64,000 bases of DNA from Verrucomicrobiota bacterium JB024 (GCA_030673825.1 JAUTCS010000104.1:1-64000); one strand, 5' to 3'. Positions 16,915-25,543 are shown, counted from the stretch's first letter. The notes: generated by a model not told the origin, from the letters alone. Program-made: numbers and translations.

Positions 16915-18108
16915 TTAGTAGCGGATAACCGCCTGAAGATTCACAACATTGTCCTTGTAGGTAAGGCCACTGACGTTGGAACTATTCATAAAGTACGAAT
17001 AACCGAGAGTCACGCTGATAATAGGATCCGGGGTCCAGGTGACGGAAGCGCCAGCGACGTAAGTGTTGTCCTCGCGACCAGCAGCAGCGGAGTTGGTCTG
17101 GTTGGTCTGATACTGCGTGTTGGTGTAGTCAAAGTCAGCCTGGGCCGAAACATAAGGGGTGATAGCGTAGCGGGCGCCCACGCCAGCCGTGATCGCATCG
17201 GTCGAGGTACCCTGAGCGCCAACGCCGAAGTCCTTGTCCACGTCGAGCAGGAGGGTTAGCTTTTCAGAGTAGGCGTAGCTGAAGCCCGAATAGAGGGAGA
17301 AACGACCGTCTCCGCTGACACCGCCCCCGTCACGGATCTGATAACCGACGTTCACGTTGGCGTCGAGCTTGGGCAGCACTTCACCAGTGATGGCCAGGTT
17401 GAGGAAATAGTCATTGTAATGGCGTGAGGGCTGGCCCGTAGTAGCCTCCGTCTGCGTGTAGCGGTAGCGGAAGCCGGGCCCGAGGCTCCACTTGGGAGTC
17501 ACACGGTAGTAAAGATCAATCGGCGCATTGTAGGTGTCATAGTTGGCGTAAGCGCCCCCGAAGACCTGGTTGTTCGTATAGTCGGTACGGTGCCAGTTAA
17601 AGCCACCGGAAGCCCAGTACTTCTCGGTAAAATCGTACTGCGCAGAGGCATAGGCGTCGTAGAGGTCGCGCTTGACGAGGTTAGTAGCCGTACCAGCCAC
17701 ACCGGCGGTGTTGCGCGTATTCTGCTGTGTCTGCACGTAGGAGAAGCCCGCGTCGGCGGAAAGAGGGCCGTTGGCGTAGCTGCCGTCGATAAACAGGTTA
17801 GCCCGTTGGGTGTTCAGGGATTCGAAGCGGTTATAGAAGTAGAAGTCCTCGCGGAAGAGCACGCGCAGATTAGCCATGCTGTTGCGGCCCACATTCAACT
17901 CAACCCCAGGTCCGAAAATAAAGAGAACATCGTCTGTTGCGGTAGGCTGGCTGAAGACGTTAGACTGATAGCGACCCGCGACGAGTCCATTAAAAAAGAC
18001 GTCAACAGTGTCAGCGACGGTGACCAGCGGCGCAGCTTGAGCGAGCGTACCACCCGCCAATAGGGCGGCAACTCCGATGGCGGCTGAGAGAGTAGATTTT
18101 TTATTCAT
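16915..18108 (-). CDS. Outer-membrane beta-barrel protein of the exopolysaccharide locus
   Basis: The 397-residue protein starts MNKKSTLSAAIGVAALLAGG with signal-peptide cleavage near LAQAAP. The body is made of alternating strands rich in aromatic residues, such as NLRVLFREDFYFYNRF, KYWASGGFNWHRTDY, IDLYYRVTPKWSLGPGFRY and KLTLLLDVDKDFGVG. It ends in VNLQAVIRY, the terminal aromatic residue being a Bam recognition signal. This matches the outer-membrane beta-barrel proteins found beside Wza and Wzc genes in exopolysaccharide clusters. I rejected the longer frame to 18192 because its first 28 residues precede a clean signal peptide. Confidence 0.85.
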   Translation of the reverse strand: MNKKSTLSAAIGVAALLAGGTLAQAAPLVTVADTVDVFFNGLVAGRYQSNVFSQPTATDDVLFIFGPGVELNVGRNSMANLRVLFREDFYFYNRFESLNTQRANLFIDGSYANGPLSADAGFSYVQTQQNTRNTAGVAGTATNLVKRDLYDAYASAQYDFTEKYWASGGFNWHRTDYTNNQVFGGAYANYDTYNAPIDLYYRVTPKWSLGPGFRYRYTQTEATTGQPSRHYNDYFLNLAITGEVLPKLDANVNVGYQIRDGGGVSGDGRFSLYSGFSYAYSEKLTLLLDVDKDFGVGAQGTSTDAITAGVGARYAITPYVSAQADFDYTNTQYQTNQTNSAAAGREDNTYVAGASVTWTPDPIISVTLGYSYFMNSSNVSGLTYKDNVVNLQAVIRY

Positions 18109-18422
18109 AGACGGTTTGCAGCAGGTGGTGTGAATGAGTTTGTGAACAGCTAGTGTACCCGTCAGGTTGTAGGAAACCCTGTAACAAAGCAAGACTAACT
18201 CTAGCTGAAATATGACATTAGGTTGATTCGGGTTTGCCAGAAGACCTATTCCTAGTCAAGCGAGTTCTACCCCCGGCTCTGGCAGAGAAAAACCCTAATT
18301 TATGGTCCAGGGCCGAAAAAACCGCATTGATTTTCATGAAACGTTATCAAATATGACCTGTCCCCATATCTGATCACTCTTATTCCCGCCCAAGATAGTC
18401 CCCCTGTTCTCCCGATCCCGCC
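18109..18422. other. Divergent intergenic region, no gene seen
   Basis: This 314 bp separates the minus-strand export operon from the plus-strand TPR gene and should carry both promoters. It is less GC-rich than its surroundings. I see no convincing palindrome, small ORF or RNA structure, and no promoter I would defend. Confidence 0.5.
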
Positions 18423-20069
18423 ATGGCCAAACAAACGACCAGACCCGACAGTAAAAACAATCGCAAAACCATTCTCCTCGGTTTCGCCCAGCGGCAGCGT
18501 GGCCCCAGCGGCAAGTGGCGCATCCGCTTTCTGTGGGGGCGGATCTTTGGCACGCTGGCCCTGCTCGCCGTAATGGCCTACCTGGCAGGGGCCACAGCCA
18601 TCTATTTTTATTTCAAAGAGCGCAAGGGCTACAAGGAGGTTTCCTACATGCGGGTCATGACCCTTCCCTTCAATATGGAAAATTTCCAGCGCCAGCGCGG
18701 GGACTACGAGATCGAGCAGGCCAAAAAATACCTTCAGGAGAACGACATTCGCCAGGCCTATTTCTACCTGCGGTCCGGCGTGGCCCACAATCCCTCCAAC
18801 CTCGAAGGACGGACCATCCTCAGCGAGTTTAGCCTGCTGGCCAAGCGCCAGCCCGAAGAGGCCATCAGCCTCATGCGTGGCGGCATCCCCTACGCCGGCA
18901 ACGACAAAGACTACCTCAAGCGCTACGTCCAGCTCCTCCTGCGCTACCAGCAGGACCAGGAGGTCATGGAAGTCGCCGACAGCCTGCTGGACAAGCAGCC
19001 CGACCCCGAAATCGAGCACCTGCTCGCCTTGGCTGCCGCCACCGCCCACTATTACCGGGGCGACTTTGACCAGGCCGAGGACTATATCCGCGAGTACGAC
19101 CTCGACGACGATCTGGAGGGCACCCTCCTCTCCGCCCGCATCAGCTGGGACCGTGGCCAGCAGCAAGCCGCCATTTCCAAACTCGAGACCTCCATCGGCA
19201 AGTATCCCAACGACGAGCCGGTCTATGCCCTGCTGAGCCGCTTCTACCGCGACATGGGCGAGCACTCCAAGGCCCGCCAGTACGCCGTTTTGCGCAACAT
19301 CAACGCCCCCCTGAGCGTCACCCCCCGCATCGACCTGCTCTATAGCCTCGACAACACCGATGACAGCGAACGCGCCGACCGCGAGGCCGAGGCCATCCTG
19401 CACCAGTTCGGTCAGGACGAGAAGGCCCTTATCGCCCTGGCCAACTACGCCACCGACTCCGGCCGGGTGGACTTGGCCCGCCGCATTTACGAAGCGGCCC
19501 TCGAAAACGACTTCAACATCGCCCCCTTCGCCCTCCTGCTAGTCGAAGCCCACATCACCAGCGGCGACTACCAGGGCGCGATCGACTTCACCGAGGAGCT
19601 AGCCAAGGAAAAGCCCGAGTGGATGGAGCGCAACATGGGAGTGTTCAACAGCCTGCGCGCCGTCGCCTACCACGGCGTAGGCAACAAGGACTACAGCGAC
19701 ATTTACCTGGAGCAGTTCCTCAAGCAGAGCAATGTCCGCGTGGACACCCTGATCGCCGTTTCCCGCCGCTTCATCGATCTCGGGGGCAAGGAGCAGGCCC
19801 GCAAAATCCTGATCAAGGCCATCCAGGACAACGCCGACAACCAGGCCGCCCTCTCCCGCCTGATCGAGCTGGAGATCGACATGGGCAACTCCGCCCAGCT
19901 CGGCACCTACCTGAAAAAGCTCCTGCAAATGCGCCGCCCCTCCTCTGAACTGCTGATCAAAGCCTATCGCAGCCTCGGCAGCGACCGCTTCATCTTCACG
20001 CAGGACCGCGAGACCCTCCTCATCGAGCTGGACACCATCATCCACCCCGAAAAACAACAGCCCAGCTGA
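18423..20069 (+). CDS. Membrane-anchored TPR protein
   Basis: The 548-residue protein has a basic cytoplasmic N-terminus of about 40 residues. One membrane helix follows near 40-65 (IFGTLALLAVMAYLAGATAIYFYF), then a long extracytoplasmic solenoid of TPR-like helix pairs, for example NDIRQAYFYLRSGVAHNPSN, GDFDQAEDYIREYDLDDDL, QQQAAISKLETSIGKYPND and GDYQGAIDFTEELAKEKPEW. It is divergently transcribed from the outer-membrane barrel and export genes, and TPR proteins commonly accompany exopolysaccharide systems as scaffolds. That link is inferred from position only. No catalytic motif is visible. Confidence 0.85.
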   Translation: MAKQTTRPDSKNNRKTILLGFAQRQRGPSGKWRIRFLWGRIFGTLALLAVMAYLAGATAIYFYFKERKGYKEVSYMRVMTLPFNMENFQRQRGDYEIEQAKKYLQENDIRQAYFYLRSGVAHNPSNLEGRTILSEFSLLAKRQPEEAISLMRGGIPYAGNDKDYLKRYVQLLLRYQQDQEVMEVADSLLDKQPDPEIEHLLALAAATAHYYRGDFDQAEDYIREYDLDDDLEGTLLSARISWDRGQQQAAISKLETSIGKYPNDEPVYALLSRFYRDMGEHSKARQYAVLRNINAPLSVTPRIDLLYSLDNTDDSERADREAEAILHQFGQDEKALIALANYATDSGRVDLARRIYEAALENDFNIAPFALLLVEAHITSGDYQGAIDFTEELAKEKPEWMERNMGVFNSLRAVAYHGVGNKDYSDIYLEQFLKQSNVRVDTLIAVSRRFIDLGGKEQARKILIKAIQDNADNQAALSRLIELEIDMGNSAQLGTYLKKLLQMRRPSSELLIKAYRSLGSDRFIFTQDRETLLIELDTIIHPEKQQPS

Positions 20070-20268
20070 CTCCTGCCGGAGCAGCATAGAAGGGACAAGC
20101 CCCTGCGGATCCAACAAGGCTACCCCGCACGCTGTGGGTTGGGCCTACCCTTTACACCCAGCCCTGACGTTTTCCGTCCGTCACGTCTGCGATGATTTAC
20201 ATCCCCGCTTATTCCATCTTTAAGCAACGGAAACGATAAAATCCGTAAGATTTTTGACCGGCTATTTT

Positions 20269-20343
20269 TTAACAGGGAGGCCGGAAAGAGCGGAAGGAAG
20301 ACCGATTGGCTCATACTCCCGCCCTTTCCGGCCTTCCTGTTAA
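20269..20343. repeat. 24 bp inverted repeat between convergent genes
   Basis: The left arm starts TTAACAGGGAGGCCGGAAAG (20269-20292) and the right arm CGCCCTTTCCGGCCTTCCTG ends in TTAA (20320-20343). They pair over 24 positions with one G-T pair and one mismatch, around a 27 nt loop. It lies between the TPR gene ending at 20069 and the CNNM gene ending at 20383. Neither side has a proper T run, so it is not a standard terminator, although it may end transcription from both sides. A related CTTTCCGCTCTTCCTGTTTA occurs near 44858. The remainder of 20070-20382 holds nothing else recognisable. Confidence 0.6.
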
Positions 20344-20382
20344 ATACCCGATGTTATCCGGCCTGTTTGAAGAGGTATTGTG

Positions 20383-21690
20383 TTATTCCTCGTCTTCGTC
20401 ATCGGAACGCACGCGCACGGTGGCCGAGAGGATGCGTTTTTCATCGACTTCGAGGATGGTCACTGCCAGCGGCGGCTCGTCGAGGGTAAAGCTCTCACCC
20501 GCATCGGGCATGCGGCCCAGCTCGTCGGTAATCCATCCGCCAAAGGTCGCGGCTTCGGTGTCGCCGACATTGATCTCCAGCGCCTCCTCCAGGTCGTGCA
20601 GCGGGGTAAGTCCGTCCACGTGAAAGGCTTCCTTACCCATCGGGCGGACCATGGCCGCCTCGGTGATGTCGAACTCGTCCTGAATGTCTCCCACGAGTAC
20701 CTCCAGAATGCCCTCCAGCGTGATCAGCCCGAGGGTGCCGCCGAACTCGTCCTTGACCACGGCCATGTGGAACTTCTGCTGAAGCATGGTCTCCATGGCT
20801 TTTTCCAGCGGATCGGCCTCGTCGAAGCTGAGGATGTTGCGCCGGATGCGCATCAGGTCCGAGACCTGCCCCTTGCGGCGGAAAATGTCCTTGATGTGGA
20901 TCAACCCGAGGCAGTGGTCGAGGTCCTCCTCGCACAGCGGGAAGCGCGTGTGGCCGCTCTCGCGGGCCATGGCGAGATTCTCATCCACAGGCAGCGTGAT
21001 GTCCATGTACTTGACCTGGTTGCGCGGCAGAAGCACGTCCGAGACTTCCAGGTCGCGGATGCGCAGGGCGTTGCGCAGGAGGTTGCGGATGCGCGGGCTC
21101 AGGCTGATGTCTTCCTCGCCCAGGGCGCGGATCTGCACCTCGTAGTCGAGCACGTTGAAGTCCTCCCGCAGCTTGAGCTGGAAGGGCTGGAGAATGAGCC
21201 CGGCGATCCTGCGCAGTATCCGGGACCACGGCGTCACCAGTGTGATAAAGCCCAGAATGAACCAGGAGGAGAAGCGGAGCGAGTCGCGCGGGTAGGCCAA
21301 CGCGATCCCGCGCGGCACCAGAAAGCCAAAAATGCTCGTGAGCGAGACCGTCAGCACAAAGGTGAAAAAGACCAGCAGCGTCTTGCCCGGCTGGGTAGAG
21401 AACCACTCGATGCTGCCGATGAGGAAAAAGATCGTCGGCACCAGCACGAGGCCGAGCCCGACCGTGGTCACGAGCACGCCAAAGCGCAGCACCTGGGCGA
21501 TCTGGCCGCCGCGGTCCAGCAGGCGAGCCACCCGGCGGCTCTGCCGCAGGCGCTCCATCTCCTCGTCGTCGAGCAGGCTGTAGCGCACCTTGACCATGCT
21601 GATCTCACAAACGACCAGCATCGCGTTGATAAACAGCAGCAGAAGGAGGGAAACTCCGTAGAGGACAAAGTCAAAGGCGGTCAGATTCAC
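20383..21690 (-). CDS. CNNM/CorC-HlyC family membrane protein with CBS domains
   Basis: The 435-residue protein has the order DUF21/CNNM, CBS pair, CorC_HlyC. It shows four hydrophobic segments in the first 160 residues (LYGVSLLLLLFINAMLVVCEI, FGVLVTTVGLGLVLVPTIFF). The CBS pair covers about 220-340, with SDVLLPRNQVKYMDI and MAVVKDEFGGTLGLITLEG. The terminal domain contains FTLDEPPLAVTILEVDEKRI. Relatives are linked to magnesium or cobalt efflux. The start is GTG, overlapping the TGA of hisC as GTGA, so it is probably co-translated with hisC, an unusual partner. A second, shorter CNNM protein is encoded at 46460. Confidence 0.9.
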   Translation of the reverse strand: MNLTAFDFVLYGVSLLLLLFINAMLVVCEISMVKVRYSLLDDEEMERLRQSRRVARLLDRGGQIAQVLRFGVLVTTVGLGLVLVPTIFFLIGSIEWFSTQPGKTLLVFFTFVLTVSLTSIFGFLVPRGIALAYPRDSLRFSSWFILGFITLVTPWSRILRRIAGLILQPFQLKLREDFNVLDYEVQIRALGEEDISLSPRIRNLLRNALRIRDLEVSDVLLPRNQVKYMDITLPVDENLAMARESGHTRFPLCEEDLDHCLGLIHIKDIFRRKGQVSDLMRIRRNILSFDEADPLEKAMETMLQQKFHMAVVKDEFGGTLGLITLEGILEVLVGDIQDEFDITEAAMVRPMGKEAFHVDGLTPLHDLEEALEINVGDTEAATFGGWITDELGRMPDAGESFTLDEPPLAVTILEVDEKRILSATVRVRSDDEDEE

Positions 21691-22820
21691 CGTCGCTCTT
21701 TCTCCCCTTTCAGCGATACGGCCTGGTCGCCCGCCAGAATGTCTTCCAGCGCCTCCAGCAGCCTGTGATTTTCCGCTTCGGTGCCCACGGTCACCCGCAG
21801 GTACTGCGAGAGCCCGTAGCCGTGCAGCGGACGCACGATGATCCCGCGCGCCTCCAGCAGTTCAAAAACCTTCCGCGAATCGGCCACCTCCATGAGCAGG
21901 AAGTTCGCCTGACTCGGCGGGCAACCCAGTCCGAGGCGCTTGAAGCCCTCGCTGAGCTGCTTGAGCCCGGCGCGGTTGCTCTCGCGCGAGCGCGTGACAA
22001 ACTCATGGTCGTCGAGCGCGGCGAGGGCGGCGGCCTGGCCGATGCCCGTGCTGTTAAAGGGCTGACGGACCTGGTTGAGGAGCTGGATCAGCTCCGGGTC
22101 GCCATAGCCGTAGCCCACGCGCAACGAGGCCAGCCCGTAGATTTTGGAAAACGTGCGCGTACAGAAGACCTTGTGCCCCTCCGCGATGAGCGGGCGCAGG
22201 TCGGCGGGATGGTCGAGGTACTCGGCGTAGGCCTCGTCGAAGCAGAACACGACATGCTCGGGCAGCCCGCGGATGAACGCCTTCAGGTCGTCCGGATCGG
22301 TCACGGTGCCGGTCGGGTTGTTCGGGCTGGGCAGGAAAATGAGCTTCGTGCGGTCGGTCACGGCGTCGGCCATGGCGTCGAGGTCGTGCGCCAGATTCGG
22401 CATGGGCACGGAGACCGGCTTGCCCCCGAACAGGAGCGCGGCCAGCTTGTACACGATAAAGGCGTACTCGCCGAAAATCACCTCGTCGCCGGGGCCCACC
22501 AGGGCCTGCGCGAGCAGGACCATGACCTCGTTCGAGCCGGTGCCGACGAAGATCTGCTCCGGCTTGAGCCCGCGCACGGCGGCCAGCTTTTCGCGCAACG
22601 CGATGGCGCCGCCGTCCGGGTACAGGTGGGCGTGCCGCATGGCTTGGGCAGCCGCATCGACCGCCTTGGGCGAAGGGCCCAGGGCGTTTTCGTTGGAGGC
22701 GAGCTTGAGCACGCCGTTGGGGTCGAGGCCGAATTCGCGCGCCACGTCCTCAATCGGCCGCCCCGGCTCATAAACCGGCAGGGAGAGCACTCCCGGCCTG
22801 ACCAAGTCCCGGTATTTCAT
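21687..22820 (-). CDS. hisC: Histidinol-phosphate aminotransferase
   Basis: The 377-residue class I/II aminotransferase transfers the amino group from glutamate to imidazole acetol phosphate in histidine synthesis. Signatures are LKLASNENALGPSPKA near residue 31, YPDGGAIALREKLA, VGTGSNEVMVLLAQAL, LPSPNNPTGTVTDPDDL, FDEAYAEYL, and TFSKIYGLASLRVGYGYG with the PLP lysine in FSKIYGL. MKYRDLVRPGVLSL at 22820 is the family-like start; the frame to 23015 adds a non-homologous Arg/Cys-rich segment. Some HisC homologues also act on aromatic amino acids, so the substrate is probable rather than proven. No other his gene is nearby. Confidence 0.93.
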   Translation of the reverse strand: MKYRDLVRPGVLSLPVYEPGRPIEDVAREFGLDPNGVLKLASNENALGPSPKAVDAAAQAMRHAHLYPDGGAIALREKLAAVRGLKPEQIFVGTGSNEVMVLLAQALVGPGDEVIFGEYAFIVYKLAALLFGGKPVSVPMPNLAHDLDAMADAVTDRTKLIFLPSPNNPTGTVTDPDDLKAFIRGLPEHVVFCFDEAYAEYLDHPADLRPLIAEGHKVFCTRTFSKIYGLASLRVGYGYGDPELIQLLNQVRQPFNSTGIGQAAALAALDDHEFVTRSRESNRAGLKQLSEGFKRLGLGCPPSQANFLLMEVADSRKVFELLEARGIIVRPLHGYGLSQYLRVTVGTEAENHRLLEALEDILAGDQAVSLKGEKERR

Positions 22821-23029
22821 TTGAAAAAGACCCCTTAGGCTGTCATAACACCTCCTCCTTGCAATCCTATAATAGTACCCAGCATACGCCACACCAACCC
22901 GGACCAGGATAAACAAAGGGCGCGAGAATCGTCCGCTTGTTATATAAAACACCTCCCGACCGCAGCACCGACCACCCACTGCCGGATGCAGGCGCTCAAC
23001 CCTTTTATCCCTCAACCCGCCCCCCTTTG

Positions 23030-23983
23030 ATGAAAATCGCCCTCACCGGAGCCTCCGGCCTCGCCGGTCACCACATCGCCCGCGCCGCCCTGGCCCGCGG
23101 CCACGAAATCCACGCCTTTATCCACAGCCGCGAGCCCGGCCTGCAAGGCCTGGAGCTGCACAAGCTCGACCTTTCCGAGCCCGAGAACGCTGTCGGCCCG
23201 CTGCTGGAGCTTTTTCCGGACGTGATTATCCACGCCGCCGCCGTCTCCAGCCCCGCCGACTGCGACGCCGACCCCGCCCGCGCCGAAAAGCTCAACGTCG
23301 CCCTGCCCCGCCGACTCGCGCAGGTCGCCCACCACCTCGGCTGCCGCCTCATCCACCTGTCCACGGACATGGTCTTCGACGGGCAGCAGGGCTCCCCCTA
23401 CCGCTCGACCGACCTCCCCAACCCGGTCGGCCTCTACGGCCAGCTCAAGCTCCTGGCCGAGCGCGAAGTGCTCGAACACGGCGTGGACGAGGCCACCGTC
23501 CTGCGCATCCCCATCCTCACCGGCAACAGCCCCTCCGGCGCCCGCTCCGTCCACGAAAAACTCTTCCACGCCTGGGCCGCGGGCGAGCGCCCCACCCTTT
23601 TCACCGACGAAATCCGCCAGCCCCTCTCCGCCGCCAACCTCGGCGAACTCGTCACCGAGCTGTGCGAACGGCGCAACCTGCACGGCATCTTCCACTGGGC
23701 CGGGAACGAAACCGTCACCCGCCACGAAATGGGCCTGCGCATCCTGAAACGCTTCGGCCTGCCCGAAGACCTCATCGAAGCCGCCACCTGCGAAGGCACC
23801 CGCCGCCCCGCCGACCTGCGCTTCGAGCTGGCCCCGCTCGTGGGCAAGCTCAAGACCGTCCCGATCTCCTACGAGTTCCAGCTCGATGAGATGGAAGTCC
23901 CCCCCGCCTGCCGCCCCTGGTACGAACAAGCCAGCGGCCGCTCCGCCGCCCCCGTACGGCTCAAGAAGGGCGTGGATTTTTAG
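23030..23983 (+). CDS. SDR-family sugar-nucleotide reductase, RmlD-like
   Basis: The 317-residue protein starts MKIALTGASGLAGHHIARAA, a Rossmann GxxGxxG loop. HAAAVSSPADCDADPA, LIHLSTDMVFDGQQGSPYR and the catalytic LYGQLKLLAER (YxxxK) follow. These match RmlD, dTDP-4-dehydrorhamnose reductase, whose signature is HLSTDYVFDG and YGxxKLxGE. There are no rmlA, rmlB or rmlC genes nearby, so it may act on another nucleotide sugar. The ORF extends upstream to 22937 but the Rossmann start at 23030 is clear. It is divergent from hisC. Confidence 0.85.
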   Translation: MKIALTGASGLAGHHIARAALARGHEIHAFIHSREPGLQGLELHKLDLSEPENAVGPLLELFPDVIIHAAAVSSPADCDADPARAEKLNVALPRRLAQVAHHLGCRLIHLSTDMVFDGQQGSPYRSTDLPNPVGLYGQLKLLAEREVLEHGVDEATVLRIPILTGNSPSGARSVHEKLFHAWAAGERPTLFTDEIRQPLSAANLGELVTELCERRNLHGIFHWAGNETVTRHEMGLRILKRFGLPEDLIEAATCEGTRRPADLRFELAPLVGKLKTVPISYEFQLDEMEVPPACRPWYEQASGRSAAPVRLKKGVDF

Positions 23984-24010
23984 CTGAGCGTCCTTTCGTC
24001 TCCGCAATCG

Positions 24011-24517
24011 CTAGCGAACCGGCTCGTCGATAATAAAATGCGCGTAATCTACATCAACCAAGCCGTCCTTCCCCACGATTTCGGGATTCGCAGCCTCGGA
24101 TATTCTGACTCTCACATACTGAAAATCTCGGCTCTCAAGTTCTGACCAGTCAAAGAAATCCAGGTAGGTCAAATCCACATCCGAAGACCCCACGCTCACC
24201 GACTTCCACTGTCCATTCCCGGCAAGTCCACTCACCAGCAATTCAGCTTTATCTACACCACGAAAAGAAACCTTGATAAAATCGAGAGGCTCCAGGTACG
24301 GATAAGCGACTTCCCGCGGATCCCGGCTTACCTGTTCTCGCCCGATGGGTACTAACACCTGCCCATAGAACAGCAACCATGCAATGCTGGCAAAACGATC
24401 CCGCTTGTCCCACTCTTGGCATGAATACGACGGATGCGGAACTGCGTAAGAGTTATTCCAAAGGCACCTGACACACTCCCTGTATCCCATAATTTGCTGA
24501 CTGACATCCGTACCCAT
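24011..24517 (-). CDS. Orphan hypothetical protein of low GC
   Basis: The 168-residue protein begins MGTDVSQQIMGYRECVRC and contains a possible CxxC pair near residue 15. The second half reads like a beta-sandwich (DFIKVSFRGVDKAELLVSG, SRDFQYVRVRISEA, VDVDYAHFIIDEPV). No signal peptide or membrane helix is evident. The base composition and codon use are visibly more AT-rich than the neighbouring genes, which suggests recent transfer or weak selection. The frame is open up to 24718 but that part overlaps the lipoate-transferase gene on the other strand and is rejected. No function assigned. Confidence 0.55.
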   Translation of the reverse strand: MGTDVSQQIMGYRECVRCLWNNSYAVPHPSYSCQEWDKRDRFASIAWLLFYGQVLVPIGREQVSRDPREVAYPYLEPLDFIKVSFRGVDKAELLVSGLAGNGQWKSVSVGSSDVDLTYLDFFDWSELESRDFQYVRVRISEAANPEIVGKDGLVDVDYAHFIIDEPVR

Positions 24518-24567
24518 GAAACGGTTATAATTAATATTCTCATTTCTAGCCAAGTTAATTTCACTCC

Positions 24568-25272
24568 GTGCACATCCTGCCCACACGCACCGCCAGGTCC
24601 GCCGCCAACATGGCCACGGACCTGATGCTGCTGGAGTCGTATCCAAAACCGGATACGCCGCGTTTGCGGCACTACGGATGGAGTGGCCCGGCGTGGAGCT
24701 TCGGGCTGTCGCAGACATTTAACGAAACCCACGAGCGCATTTTGGCTCTGCCCTGTGAACTGGTGCGCCGCCCCACCGGCGGCGGGCTCGTGGACCATCT
24801 CGACGACTGGACCTACGCGCTCGTCGTCCCACCGGGGGCGCGCGGCTACCGCGACGGCCCCGCCGCGCTCTACCGGCTCGTCCACGAGCAGATCGCCGCC
24901 GCCTTCGCCGCGCAGGGGCTGGCCAGTGTATTGCACGCAGTCAAAAGCACCGACGGCCTGCACGCGGTTTGCTTCGAGCAGCCGGAGCAGTACGACCTCA
25001 CCCTGCCCGGCGGCGCGAAAATCGCCGGGGCCGCCCAGAAGCGCACCCGCGACGGCCTGCTCGTGCAGGGCAGTATCACCCGGCGCCTCCCCGTATCCAT
25101 AAACTGGATACAGTTCGCCGACGATTTCGCCGTCGGGTTGTCACAACTTTTCGGTACATCTCCCGCCCCCGCCCCCGGGCCCGCCTGGGACGAGCAACGC
25201 CTCGCCCGCGAGACCGCCCGCTTCGCCTCCGAGGCGTGGAACAAAAAACGGCGACACGTGCTCGACGTTTAA
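24568..25272 (+). CDS. Lipoate/octanoate protein transferase family (BPL/LplA/LipM-like)
   Basis: The 234-residue protein has RRPTGGGLVDH near residue 66, the lipoyl-binding motif of LplA and LipM (RRxTGGGAVxH). It is followed by CFEQPEQYDL and KIAGAAQKR. The Cys before EQPEQYDL lies where LipM octanoyltransferases carry their catalytic cysteine; LplA ligases lack it. The expected role is attaching octanoyl or lipoyl groups to the lysine of E2 or GcvH proteins. The start is GTG at 24568 (VHILPTRTARSAANMATDLM), which aligns with the usual family start; ATG at 24610 would cut this. A candidate substrate, gcvH, is at 45109. Confidence 0.82.
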   Translation: MHILPTRTARSAANMATDLMLLESYPKPDTPRLRHYGWSGPAWSFGLSQTFNETHERILALPCELVRRPTGGGLVDHLDDWTYALVVPPGARGYRDGPAALYRLVHEQIAAAFAAQGLASVLHAVKSTDGLHAVCFEQPEQYDLTLPGGAKIAGAAQKRTRDGLLVQGSITRRLPVSINWIQFADDFAVGLSQLFGTSPAPAPGPAWDEQRLARETARFASEAWNKKRRHVLDV

Positions 25273-25294
25273 TCCGATTGAGGGATTTCGCCGC

Positions 25295-25347
25295 AGGGCA
25301 CGCCCTTCACCCTAGATGCTTCGTATCTGAATGGGGCTACGCCCCAT
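25295..25347. repeat. Cluster of three short-loop palindromes
   Basis: Three palindromes follow one another: AGGGCACGCCCT (25295-25306), AGATGCTTCGTATCT (25314-25328) and ATGGGGCTACGCCCCAT (25331-25347). Each has a 2-3 nt loop. The first two recur in the same order, with small changes, at 27917-27952. They lie 22 nt past the stop of the lipoate-transferase-like gene. Confidence 0.7.
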
Positions 25348-25373
25348 ATAGGCAGGAACCATTCCTCCCAATA

Positions 25374-25522
25374 AAGGTGGCGACCCAGTTTTGATGTCTT
25401 CGCTCAGCGATTACTGAAAATGAGCGACGCTCATTTTCAGTAATCGCTGACACGATGCGCCAGCATCGAAAGTGCAGGCTGTGCCTGCTGCGGGTCTGGG
25501 CTGCAGCCCAGGAAAAAAAACA
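25374..25522 (+). repeat. Multi-hairpin dispersed repeat, copy 1
   Basis: This 149 bp element is about 90 percent identical to 37452-37598. It starts AAGGTGGCGACCCAGTTTTG and contains four hairpins. The largest pairs 25404-25425 with 25429-25450, a perfect 22 bp stem with a 3 nt loop. Then come CGATGC/GCATCG (25453-25468), GCAGGC/GCCTGC (25474-25488) and CTGGGCTGCAGCCCAG (25496-25511), followed by an A run. It lies 21 nt past the stop of the RlmD-like gene, so in the direction of that gene the T run comes first and the large stem last. Confidence 0.85.
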
Positions 25523-25543
25523 CACCCTCTCACTGGCCGTCCT

